From Aselliscus stoliczkanus (lineage: Eukaryota > Chordata > Mammalia > Chiroptera > Hipposideridae): a stretch of DNA of 64,000 bases. The stretch covers positions 78,310,187-78,374,186 of the forward strand of contig CM066732.1 in NCBI GenBank assembly GCA_033961575.1, read 5' to 3'. The notes below the pieces were generated by a model. The model did no database searches. It had not been told where the DNA came from and worked only from the letters and a program-made list of their open reading frames with translations. Both the position numbers and the translations under genes were made by a program. Below, one piece after another: positions 12,001 through 23,175 of the stretch. Numbering within the stretch: position 1 is the first letter of the stretch; each line of letters begins with the position of its first letter.

Positions 12001-12197
12001 GACATTTTAAAAAGTTTTAAAAATTGGATTTCAGAATCAATAAAATTAAGTGATTAGGCAGGACAAATCAGATGTGGGGAGATTTAATTCAAGAAAAATT
12101 TTAACACATTTTAAAAAGTTTTGGATTTCAGAATCAATAAAATTAAGTGATTACGCAGGGCAAATCAGATGTGGGGAGATTTAATTCAAGAAAAATT
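12001..12197. repeat. Recent tandem duplication, 97-bp period
   Basis: GGATTTCAGAATCAATAAAA recurs 97 bp later and about 75-80 following bases agree with only two substitutions (GGCAGGACA / CGCAGGGCA). Two copies, in ARHGAP5 intron 2. Confidence 0.9.
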
Positions 12198-12453
12198 ATC
12201 ATTAATAAACTGGAATCAGGGACCATGCCAAAATTTCAGGATATAAACACAAATCAGGCACGCTCCTTCTTCCCACAGCGCTCATAGTTAAGAAATTAAC
12301 ACTGAAGGAGCTATAGGAATAATAAATATCAAGTCATTGAAATACTCATGCCTTTTATGCATATATCCTAAAGGAATAATACAAAAGGAACAAACTTTTA
12401 TGCAAACTGGCCATTGCAATATAAGATAGTAAAAATTAAAACTTGGAAGCCTA

Positions 12454-12565
12454 AGGCTAGCAGAGTGGCTCAGTTGGTTAAGAGCTCACTCAAGAGTGCG
12501 AGCTGAGCTCTGAGCAACAGCAGTTCGATGCCCAGCCCAAGGTGATGCTCAGCTAAAAAAAAAAA
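12454..12565 (+). repeat. tRNA-derived SINE, short form
   Basis: GTGGCTCAGTTGGTTAAGAG is a tRNA A-box region and CAGTTCGATGCCC the B box. An A-run ends it after about 110 bp. Confidence 0.8.
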
Positions 12566-12913
12566 GGAGTCCAATATACCCAACTTGATCTCAAAGGGAT
12601 CAAAAACAATAAACAAATCCCTAAACACATACACACACACACCCCCTGCCAAGCAAGTGGGACAAAATGTATATAGCTGCTAAATCTCGGTAGAGTATAC
12701 AAGAGCTCTGTACTCTTTCTGCAACTATTCTCTAAGTTGAAATTATATCAAAATAAAAAGTTAGCAAAACAACAAGAGGCTTGTGATCAAAAATAGAAAA
12801 ATAACATTCAAAACTAAAAGCAATTTAAAATGTAAAGACTGTAGATGCTTTATTTTTGTTAATAAGCATTAAGTAATTTTAATAACATAAGCAAATTAAA
12901 AGAAAAATTCTGA

Positions 12914-13055
12914 GGGCCGGCTGAGTGGCTCAACTGGTCAAGAGCTAGCTCAAGGGTGTGAGCTAAGCTCTCAGCAATAGCAGTTCGATGCCAGCCTGAG
13001 CCGAGCTGTTGCTAAGCTGCCAACAGGTGGCAGGATGGCTCAGCTAAAAACAAAA
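12914..13055 (+). repeat. tRNA-derived SINE, short form
   Basis: GGGCCGGCTGAGTGGCTCAA head, CAGTTCGATGCCAG B box, ends GGCAGGATGGCTCAGC plus A-rich tail. Flanked by AGAAAAATTCTGA and AGAAAAATACTGA. Confidence 0.8.
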
Positions 13056-14227
13056 AGAAAAATACTGAAGTCTTTTAGGGGTCATAAAATAAGTAGCGAG
13101 GACTAGTGTACTAGGGTGACTGAAAAGATGCCACAGATATTTAGTTAGTAGTGTATCATGAATTGAGTTTGTTCTGTAAGTCTGGATGAGTCTTATTTCA
13201 AAACAGTATACAAGCCTAATCTAGAGAATAATTAATGATAAAATAAGGAAATATTGAAACTTAGAAAATAAAATGGGAGTCTATCCAATTATAATAGGCA
13301 GCAATTACTATTATGTAGGAAAACTACCTAAAATAAGATTATTCAAAGTATCTATATCTATCTTTAATTGGGGTGAGTAAACAGCAGTCAGCTATAGTAA
13401 ATATTAAGACTATAGACTTATCTGATGAAGAAATTATCAATATATAGAATAAAAGCCTATTGAATGCTAACCCTGAATAAAAGTTTGTGTACACTCAAGT
13501 GTCAAATAAATAATATTGGAAGTGCAGGTGCTAAAGTACCACTGTGAAAAAGATCTAATAAAAATTAAAATGACTAAATACAACTTTAATAGCATCTACA
13601 TTTGGGTTTCTAATGCTTAACACCATGAGATAAATTAGTAACCATTTAAAATATAACAGACAAAAACTTGCTATTTGGTCGGAATTCTACAATTCAAATT
13701 TAAGAAACCTCTCTGCAAGTCTTTAGACAGTATACCACTATCCACAAAGAAGCTGCTTGGAAAAGTTAATAAATTTCCAAGACTACAAATTATTCCAGTT
13801 TGACTGTATTGTTAATATCCTTGAGATAGGCATATCAATATTGCAAAACTGGTAGGTCAAAAGGGAAAAACAGACAAATGAAATGCTTTCAAACAGAAAA
13901 AAGAATAAAATCACTTTATATCTGGGTTTCTGTAAAGAGAATAAACATAGTCACTCAGAATTTTTATGCTGAAGAACATAAGAAGAAATAATCAAACTTT
14001 TTCCCTAAGATAAACCACAAATAAATGAAATGCAATAAAGTAACAAAAAAGAATTTGCCCTCCCAAAATAAGTCAAAAATTTAAAAGAGCTAATTATATT
14101 TACTGAGTGACATAAGGCAGCTTAAGTTCTCACTGATGTCAAATCCGTTATCTTTAAAATATATGCAATTTTTAAAAGGCAAAAACAAACATCTTTATAA
14201 ACATTACTGACCATAAATTAAACTCAC

Positions 14228-17200
14228 CTTTTTATCTTCTTTCACTTTGTGCGTTTTCTTCTTCATTTTTTTATCATCTAATTCCTGGTCTGAAGTGATT
14301 GCAGGGTTATCAATACCACCTTTCCAAGTTTCAACAGGAGAAAGAAGTGGATCTTCTTCACTTCCACGATGTCTTCCTTTTCTTTTTGTTTTAGAAGTAG
14401 CGAAAGCCTCATCATCACTTGCATCTGAATGTGTTCTTCTGTAGTATGACTTGGCTTTACTAAACAAGGTTTTAGATTTGTACTTGTATTTTGAAGGCCT
14501 CCGTTCCCCATGACTTTTTGAGGTTCTATCAGAAAATCCATTTTCTTCATCTCCTTGGGTGTTATTTACAAATGCGTTTCGAATTTTAATAATGCGATTC
14601 TGACTATCATCTGGGACAACATATATCTCCTCAGAATAGCCCTTCTGTTTTAAAATCGTGTCAATGGGTTCCGCATAGTTGTCTGAAGAATCAACATCAT
14701 CAGACTGTGCCAAAGGCACCCGGGAAGTCTGTTTTCTCGGATTTTTACCAATACCAGCTTCAATTGTTTTTAAAAGGTTAGGGTCCAGTTTTTTCACATT
14801 TGTCTTAGGTACAACTGGTTTAGGTTTAATAGGTGGAGGCACTTTATGGTTCCGTTCATGGTCATGACAGTTGGGGGTGCTATGAATAGGATATTCATTT
14901 CCTTCCAAGTCTAATCTATATCTGGAACGGTCACTGGGTGTTGGAAGCAACTGTACATCATCACCAATTGGACTATAAGGAGGTGGTGCTTCTGTATCAT
15001 CATCTGAATCAGGGTAGTTATTATAGGGAAAACAGTCTCTGGGAGATGGTAGAAAAACATCCTCACTTTGATGGGTTGATTCCCTTGTATTATCAGATAA
15101 ATAGGAATTTTCTATCATATTTTTTTTCTCCAGAACATCACTGAAAAACAGTGTGAAGACCTCGGTCTGCCGATGGTACTGAGACAAAGAATACAATGCT
15201 GTAAATTTAGCAGTTATCTCAGTTGCAATGTGTTCTCCTTCAGTCATTAACTCTTTGATGGCCTCATTTTCAAAAAAATCTGCCTGGCTGTCAGTAACTG
15301 CCACCAGCTGTACAGGAATGGTATCCTGAACTTCTGACAGAAATGCTCGAAGCATTCCCATTGATGCTTTCCGTTTGGCAGAATAAACTAATATATACCC
15401 ATGAACCAGTTCATCTTTCCTTACTCCAATTGATGAATGATATGATAATATTGTGATCTGTATTCGCCTCCTTTTTTCACCAATGATTTTATCAAGCATT
15501 AGGGAATTATTCTGTCCAGCTTGAGCAGCACTGCAAGAATGAGAATCAAGGAAAGGTGAAAGAATAAGATCCACACTAAATGGATCACCACACATGGCAC
15601 ACATGACAATTCTCAAGTCAGCTTCTGATACATCCTTATTGGTGGGAACTGGGCTCACCACATCTAAATTATGTTTAACTGATTCTAATACTCCTCTTAG
15701 AGCTTGCTTTATTTGGGTTTCATTAAATTTACGAGGATATGTACCAATAGGTGCATCTACAAAAGGACACTGTAACTTGTTTGCCAGCTGTTGCCCTTGG
15801 TGCCTGAGAATTGGTAGATTCTTACTGGTAGAATCCCTCTGATTAGCCAGAATTAACGTAAATGGAAGATTAGCCATATATTTATCTTTTCTGATCTGAG
15901 AAGCTTCAGTTCTTATTTTTCCAATGAATTCCCCAATAAAATTCAGTGACTCAATGGAATTAAATACACAGAAGCACCCATGTGGTTTAAAGGCAGCAGT
16001 CCATAACTGACTTAAAAAGTAAGGCGACTTGGCATCAATTGGTCGAAGATCAAGTTCATAAATTTTTCCATCTAAGGCATACTCATCATCAGTGGATTGT
16101 GTCCTTATCTCATTTGCTAGTTCTTGGGAAAGGCCATCCTTCCCTAAAATGAAAAGGTTAACTTTATCTATATTGGTACTATCATGATACAACCGTGAGC
16201 GGCCATGATCCAACTGCAAAAGACTACTGGCAAGTAACTGTTCTACTTTAATGTCCGTACAATTTTGGCCACTAAGACATGTTTCTTTAGTGGGATGATA
16301 AACAAACCCTATATGCTTAAGTAGGAGAGACTCCCTATCAGGTGCAAGTTTCTGTAAAGCTTTATATCTAGGTTCTTCACTCAAAACTGTATGAATTTCA
16401 CTCATTTTATCTGAACTAGGTGTTGCATTAAGATCTAAATCATAAAAAAGTTCAGAATGCTCAAAAAGCATTTCCTGAAACTCTTCTTTGGCTTTTTCAA
16501 CAATTTCTCGCTGATGCCTACCATACACTTCTTTGCTATCAGTCTCAGTAATATATTTGAAGGCTTCATCCTCCATAACAAAGCACATTACTTCCTCCCA
16601 TGGCTGCCCAGGTGATATGAACTGAATTTTTTCCAAAGTCTTTTTGAACTTCTCCTTCATTTCTACCCTCCTTTTCTCTGATATTAGATGTTGTACATGA
16701 TTCTGATAGACTTTTTCAGCTTCTAAAGTGCTTAGGAGGTCAAATGGAATTCGCCTATCGTTAACTTTATCTATATGGTCAGTTTCATCCCAAGGTGTTC
16801 TTTCTAGCACCACAAAACATAACTGAAAATCTGCTCTCTTCTCCATTAACTTCAAAGCTTCTGACCAATTCAAATGTTCAATCTCTTCTAGATTTGGCAA
16901 AAGAGTGTTAAAAGCTCTTGGTAAGGTATTTATATATTCTTCTCTCCTTTTTCTTATATGTTCCTGTTTAAGTTGTTCTATATGTTTTGAGAACGTATTT
17001 CTGGCCTTTCTTGTTCCCTCTAAGTTGATGTACTCTTCATAATCAGGATGATTTTTTAATTTGTTACTAACAGTTTTCCAAGTTGCATGATAATCTCTTA
17101 CAGTCTGCACAAGTTTTTCAAACTTATCTGTTGCTGTGACAACAAGTTGTCTCTGTGTTTTATAAGCATCCAGATAGGGAATAATTTTAGGCTTGCCACG

Positions 17201-17947
17201 AGTTTTATCCAACATTTGTACCAGTGCAGTGAAACATGTTTCAATGTTGACATTAAATCGTGCTGATGTTTCCACTACAAGAAGGTTCTTCTTGTTTGAA
17301 GCAAACGCCTGAACTTCTCTAAGATAATGATCCACACACTCATCACATTTAGTTGCTGCTATTATTACAGGTTTTTTTGATTTTGATAGTTGGACAAAAA
17401 GATTATTCACAAATTTAAGTTGATCATCAAATTTCCTATTGCATCCCTGACTGACGTCAATGCACAATAAAAATCCATCAACATTGAGCTTCCCTTCAGG
17501 CATTTGCTTCTGTTCAAAGTCTTGCTCCAAGCCTAGTTGATCAGTGCAAATGTACATTAGTTTTTCTGCTGACTGCAATTTAGAGGCAGCTGCACGTTTT
17601 ATATATGGTTGCAAATTCGTACTCCGATGAGGCAAGAAAGTCTGGTCATCAATGAACTCTGTTTGTTCAATGACATGAATTTTGCATTCTACTCCATCTT
17701 CACCATTTTGTGTTATGTCACCCCAGTACAAAAAGTGATCATTGTTTACTACTCGTCCTCCAAAGTCAATCGTGCTAAGCACAGAAGTATGCTCTGGGTA
17801 ATACTCATCTGCTTTTGAGCGTACAAATCTATTGCACAAACAAGACTTTCCAACTCCACAGTTACCTTTGTCTTTTTCAGTCCCAGAGAGTCCAACTACA
17901 CTGATAGTATAGGATGGGGGACGAGGCTCTTTGTTTTTTGCCATCAT
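14228..17947 (-). CDS. ARHGAP5: ARHGAP5 (p190-B RhoGAP), first coding exon, N-terminal 1240 residues
   Basis: The protein inactivates Rho GTPases at the membrane and cortex to control actin. The exon encodes 1240 residues of a family normally about 1500 long. Seen: a GTPase-like domain (about 1-250) with P-loop GNCGVGKS at 28-35 and a TKCD motif; four FF domains (about 265-550); two degenerate GTPase-like domains (about 590-945); then an acidic, proline- and tyrosine-rich linker with YAEPID and EIYVVPDD, which in the paralogue p190-A are RasGAP-SH2 docking tyrosines. The RhoGAP catalytic domain is absent and is expected in later exons outside the window. The exon ends AAG|GTGAGT in phase 0; reading on gives only seven more codons to a stop at 14204. 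Two adjacent ATGs open the frame; the second (17944) has A at -3 and G at +4 and is the better Kozak match. No frameshift or internal stop. Identification rests on recall of the family. Confidence 0.97.
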
Positions 17948-17970
17948 AACTCTCTTCTCATGTCTCTACA
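17942..17970 (-). promoter_or_regulatory. Minimal upstream ORFs abutting the ARHGAP5 start codon
   Basis: Just before the main ATG the minus strand holds ATGAATGTAGAGACATGAG, giving three tiny overlapping ORFs. The last starts at the ATG at 17961, runs ATG AGA AGA GAG TTA TGA, and its TGA overlaps the first main ATG (TTATGATGG). A stop overlapping a start in this way could allow reinitiation at the main ORF or lower its translation. The arrangement is directly visible; its effect is inferred. Confidence 0.5.
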
Positions 17971-18045
17971 TTCATAAAGGTAACCAGATATACTTCTCAT
18001 TCTGAAAATAAAATCATCTCAAAACACTGATCCTGAATTTCAGAG

Positions 18046-18111
18046 CTATATTTGGTTCTTTGTATTTCCCTCATTTCTGTGCAGAAAGGTCTTCAAGATC
18101 ATATGGATCAT
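18046..18111 (-). promoter_or_regulatory. Upstream ORF in the ARHGAP5 leader, 21 codons
   Basis: Four bases into the predicted exon, an ATG at 18111 opens a 21-codon frame ending in TAG at 18046, about 100 nt before the main start. A second in-frame ATG follows three codons later. The frame differs from the main ORF and is fully contained in the leader. It exists in the mRNA only if the acceptor at 18116-18117 is used. Confidence 0.5.
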
Positions 18112-19560
18112 CTTCCTAGAAAAAGGAGAAAAAAGGACAAATCTTAACTATGAATTACACACATTATATACATATTAAAGATGTTCATAACAATGCACCA
18201 AGCCAATTAACATTATGTTTCAAGAAATCATCATAAAAACAGTATGGTTTATTGTTATAAACAACCTCTAAATTTAAGGCAATTCTAACAATTAACTAAC
18301 ACAAAATTTAGTATCTCACAAACTTTAAAATAAACTAAATGTTTATTTTACTTATTAACTAAATGTGCATTTTGTCTTGACTTCCGACCAGTTTGAGGAA
18401 ATAACTAGTCCTTTACTCTCCTCCCTCCATTTTCCTGCTTTCTGTGACGGGAGGCTATGCTTGGTGATAACTAAAATGTACTAGTCACTTTAACAACTCC
18501 TTCACAACTTTTAAAAACAATCTGATTTCTATCGCATGGTTCCTCAAAACTATTCCCTTAAAATATAATTTTGTATGAATTAGAAAGATTTTAAAATTTC
18601 AAGACATTTCAACATACTCCTGTGACATCTATCAAATTTTATGCCCCACAACAATTAAGATATTCAAACACTTAAAAGGAAAAATAGAAGTAAATGGACA
18701 GTTAATACAAATAATGACAGTATTTATCTAACTAACTATGCTTCTCAAACTAAGGTGAAGGACCAATTTTTATTTCATATCCACAAGTCCATTTTTGCAA
18801 AATATATAAAATGTTTAAAAAAATCTAAGCCCCATTCTTACTAGATTCAAGAGACATAAAATTACTGTCAAATCGTTTTTAAATGTTCTTGGTTTCTGCC
18901 TTTAGTTCCTCTGACTAGTTACAAAGAGTTTATGAACCACATTTTTAAAAGCACCAAACTAAAGAATTTTAAGATTATATATTTGAGACATTCAGAAGTA
19001 TTTGATATACAAGCAACATTAAATAACCTTTAAGAATTGCATGTAATTTTAACTTAGGCTATTTCTGTGAAAGCAATGAATAAGTCTTTTATAAAGCTTT
19101 ATTTGGAGAGTCTTCACATTCTTCTGAGGTTGAATCAAAAGCAATATATGATTTCTGCCACATCAAAATTTTACAAGACAGGGAAAATATCTAGCCATGT
19201 ACATCAACATATGTGAAAAGTATCTTTAATCAGACAAAATAAGGAATATAAATAACAAAAAGAAAAAAGTAAAAGAAAGGTTATGAAAAGAAGCACCACC
19301 CAGCCCGAAATACCTGACTTCTCCTCTGACCTCAACTGCAACTAAACATCTATTAAGATTATACATATTTGCTATACTATTAATAAGTAGTGGTAAACAG
19401 AAATTGTTCCTGTAAATTTTTGACTAATATTCCAGGTAAAATAATACTTAAAAATAATTTTTCAGTCTTATAATCTAGAAGTTTACTCTATTAGCCTCAA
19501 CTAAATATTAACTTTAACAATATCTACATGGTATTCAAACAAAATGTTTAGTAAGTTCAC

Positions 19561-19879
19561 TTTTTTTTTTTTTTTAAAGATTTTATTGGGGCATTGGGGG
19601 AGGGGAACAGCTTTGGGGAACCGGGGAAGGGGAACAGACAAGTTGCTGTCCTTTTGTTATTCAGTCTAGTTGTGGAAGACATTGCTTCACTGGCCCATGT
19701 TGGTATCATCATTGTGCTCTTCTTGGGTGAGGCACATTGGTCACCCAGCCTCTGGACAGCCACTCACAGCAGCTCTTGGCAACTCACGCTGGCTGCTGGC
19801 CACTCGCTGTAGCCTATGGCAGCCCACTGCAGCAGGGGCTGCAGCTATACCATACTGGGGACTCACAGCAGCCCAGCTC
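19561..19879 (-). repeat. SINE long form, left arm of an inverted pair
   Basis: Starts with a T-run, then ATTTTATTGGGGCATTGGGG and the usual body in reverse. It breaks off at the body (CAGCAGCCCAGCTC) without its tRNA head, abutting the plus-strand SINE. Confidence 0.85.
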
Positions 19880-20262
19880 AGATCCCACATATGAGGGCCG
19901 GTGACACTGCCCTCTATAGCTAAGGTGGTGAACAACAGCTCCACCTGATTGTCTCTATAGCTAAGATGGCTGGCGATGGTGTGGGCTGCAGCCCCTGCTG
20001 CAGTGGGCTGCCATAGGCTACAGTGAGTGGCCAGCAGCCAGCATGAGCTGCCAATAGCCACCATGAACGGCCATCCAGAGGCCGGCAACGGATCTGCCTC
20101 ACCCGGGAAGAGAGCAATGATGATACCAACATGGGCCAGTGAAGCAACGTCCTCCGCAACTAGACTGAAGAACAAAAGGACAGCAACTTGTCTGTTCCTC
20201 TTCCCCGATTCCCCAACACTGTTCCCCTCCCCCAATTCCCCAACAAAATTTTAAAAAAAAAG
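19880..20262 (+). repeat. SINE long form, right arm of an inverted pair
   Basis: Starts within the head at AGATCCCACATATGAGG, lacks the first tRNA-like bases, and runs through the full body to AATTCCCCAACAAAATTTT plus A-run. Confidence 0.85.
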
Positions 20263-22619
20263 ATATGATCAGACTTGTGACTTACATTTATCTAGCAGAT
20301 TATACAATAAGTAGAAATAAAGTAGAATTAGAGCAGTCCCATCCAATCTCATTAACTAATATTTTCTTTAGTAAATTTTTAAAAAAATCTCAATCTGGTC
20401 AAACTGAGCATTTGCACCTAGCACCAAGTTTAACATTCGTTAGACCTAAACTGCATAAAAGAAATTGGACTACTTTATTTATAGATTTACCAAAAAGAAA
20501 ACAGTGAATTAACTGGATAACAAAGTTAGACACAATAAAAAGGGAAATTAGTCTGTGAAAATAGCACATGATTCCATAGCTCACAATCACAGAAAATACT
20601 GAAAACACAGTAGAATATGAGGTCTATCTTTCCTTCTTACTAGAAAGGCAAAAAACTACAGATAATATACTTTAAAATGTACATCAGAAGAAAATACATC
20701 TAGAGTAATCACTCTGGGGAATTTTTATGTTAAACAGTGTAAACACTGGAATTACTTATAGCCCTTTACTAAACAAACATCTATTCTGACAACTAAGAGC
20801 AATTCAAAGACATATAAAACTGTCCCCTGCCTTCTACAATTTAAGAGACACAAAGATGTTAATAGAAAAGTAACAATACAATGTCACATTACGGAGTTGA
20901 GTATTGTAGAAATTTTTAACTACAAATCTAATCCTTGCCATAATCACATCTTTATTAATATTTCCTATATATGCTTATCCAAACACATTAAAAGACTCAT
21001 TTCTGCTCTCCTATAGCACAAACCTCAAAATACTGAGATGCCTTTATCTTTCACGTTATAATTTAAGAGCGGAAATGAAAACACTCTATCACAAAATGTA
21101 TTTTAAAAGTTTCAGAAAGAAAAAGGGACTTAAAATTAAATGAAGATGAGTGGAGCCATGACGTCATCACCCTTTCATTGGTCATGGAAAACTGGGAAGA
21201 CTTTTTATCAAATAGAGAAATAAATTTTAGAGGATAAATTTTAATGCTGAGGCTTCAACACACCCTAATTAGATAGCAGCAGTCTCTGAATCATAAATAT
21301 TAAAGTTTAAATTAAAAATAAGTTAGCTTTGCATGACATTTATAGTTTTTCACACCAAATTCACAGTAAACTACCAATTAGACACAGTGAGGAACATATC
21401 CATGACCTTCTTTCCAACAATGCGCTCAAGCAGGCTACCTGCTGGTATTTTGAAGTCAGCTCCAGAGCTTATGTCATGAGTCACCATACAATGATTTTCA
21501 AACTGTGGTGCAAAAATTTCATCTAGACTTAGGAAAGAATACTGGGCAAACAGTTGCTCTCTCCTTCCAACTCTCTCAACAGAGCAGTGCTTTCTTTATC
21601 TGATTTATAGGTTTATTTAACTCAGAATCCTTAGTTTAAGTGGTTTCAGATTTTAAAAATTTGAGAAACTCGACTACAATTGTCATCACCCTGCCCTCAA
21701 AAAGATTTTGCCATTTGTTTGGGTGGGTACGGTATTACCAACGACAGGAGAAAGATAGCTTTCATGAGGTTGGCTGTAACAGGTTATAGGGGAATTTAAT
21801 TTCAGACATAGATGAATTATCCACTGGTCCTCAACATCCAGTCAAAATTGCCCATTAACTAACTGAGGTAGTTTTTCTTCTATGGTGAGGGGAAAAAAAA
21901 AAAAAGAATCATTCTATTTAATAAACTAACGGCCAACATCTATATACAACACATTTTGAAAATTCCTTTCAAATATATTTAACGGTAATATTTATGTTGA
22001 CCTATATTTCTATTTTTGATGTAACTTTAACCTGTTCTCATTTTCTTACAATTTCTAGCATTGTGCTTATTTTTACTCTTGAAGAAACTCAGACAAAACT
22101 AACAATGATCTACTCAAAGTTAAGACAAGTCTCTTATGACCAATCTTTAATAAGCATTACAAAATTTTGTTATTAAGCTTGTAAGTTTGCAATGCAGTTT
22201 CTCATTTTGCCTTAAATAACCTTATTTCAAGAAATGTTTGGATTAAGTGTCCTTTCAATGTATTAATTTGCATGGAACTGTCCTACAACTGTCTGCTGAA
22301 ATGAAGCTATCTCTACATTTATATTTTCTAAGATATTTTACTAAGCTATTCAAACATCATGCTCCTTTTAATGGAGTTTTAGTAATATGGAGTAGCTTTT
22401 TACAAAAATAGATATTTAATTCTACAAGGAAACTGAAAATATTCTCAGTAATTCTGGATTTAAAATAAAATTTTATTTTTTGCCTTTTCACGAAGTTTAC
22501 ACAATAAAGGTATACTTTAAAAAATATTTTATACTTTGACGTTACTATGGTGTGTAATGAAATTCCTATTAGCCCTATCTTCAAAATATACCCAGAATTT
22601 ATCACTTTTCACTACCTTT

Positions 22620-23175
22620 ACTGCTATAACTCTGACCATCATCTCTGGCCCTAATTACAAAGGCTTCTAATTCCCCTGCCTCCACTTCTGCTCCCCTACC
22701 CAGGTTATTCACATCAGAGCAGCCAGAGTGTTCCTCTTTAAAACGTAAGTCAGAGCCTCCCACTGTCCTGTTAAAAACTCTCCAGTGGCTTCTAAAAGTA
22801 AAAAACAAATCCTTTCAATGGCTTACTAGGAGATCTTCCTTCTCCAACTGTCTTTCTCTCTGACCTACTCTCATACTCTTTGCCCCACTCTCATTCTGCT
22901 CCAGTCACAATGTGAACACTGAACTGTTCCTTGACATGTTAAGCATATTCTGGCCTTTGCACTTCCTTTTCCCAATGCCTCCCAAAATCTCCCTTGCTTA
23001 ACTCCTTACCTCCTAACTTGATACACAACATACTTCTTTATTACTTGTCATTAACCCACCCACTTCAGGTTTAATAAAAATCTATAAAGGCACACATCTT
23101 TATTTCATCAATATATCCCAAAAACCCAGAACAGAGCCTCCCACATAGCAACTAGTCAATAAATGCATGAATTGT
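22620..23175 (+). repeat. L2 3' end
   Basis: CTCCAGTGGCTTCTAAAAGT, CATTCTGCTCCAGTCACAAT, GGCCTTTGCACTTCC and a final CAACTAGTCAATAAATGCAT follow the L2 3' consensus order in ARHGAP5 intron 1. Confidence 0.8.

Larger units (their letters stand above)
1..14227 (-). other. ARHGAP5: ARHGAP5 intron 2 (partial)
   Basis: Everything below the donor at 14227 is intron. I looked for the next coding exon (start of the RhoGAP domain) and found no candidate, so it probably lies outside the window. The intron is AT-rich and carries MER5A, two hAT-type miniature elements, MER2, MIR, L2, a broken antisense L1, five SINEs and two mariner hairpin elements, listed separately. Stretches 2212-4769, 4851-5487 and 13056-14200 hold nothing I recognise. 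Confidence 0.85.
14228..18115 (-). other. ARHGAP5: ARHGAP5 exon 2 (168-nt leader segment plus coding part)
   Basis: Read on the minus strand, a strong acceptor lies at 18116-18117: about 25 nt of nearly pure pyrimidine ending TTTTTCTAG, followed by GAAGATGATCC. This gives 168 nt of 5' leader (18115-17948) before the first ATG. The 3' end is the donor AAG|GTGAGT, with the last exon base at 14228. A 3.9-kb exon carrying most of the coding sequence is the known architecture of p190 RhoGAP genes. The donor is certain; the acceptor is the best local candidate and an alternative leader exon cannot be excluded. Confidence 0.85.

Noticed and set aside
12470..12540. Possible tRNA genes at SINE heads (also near 12930, 28550 and 47600)
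   Set aside because: A- and B-box-like motifs are present but the sequences do not fold as complete tRNAs and are joined to SINE bodies and A-tails.
1..14203. Downstream ARHGAP5 exons encoding the RhoGAP domain
   Set aside because: I scanned the minus strand for the expected continuation and found no splice-bounded match; the intron is probably longer than the window.
19741..20235. 164-codon minus-strand open frame
   Set aside because: It lies within the inverted SINE pair; the same peptide phrases recur in other SINE copies (1.9, 41.7 and 47.8 kb).
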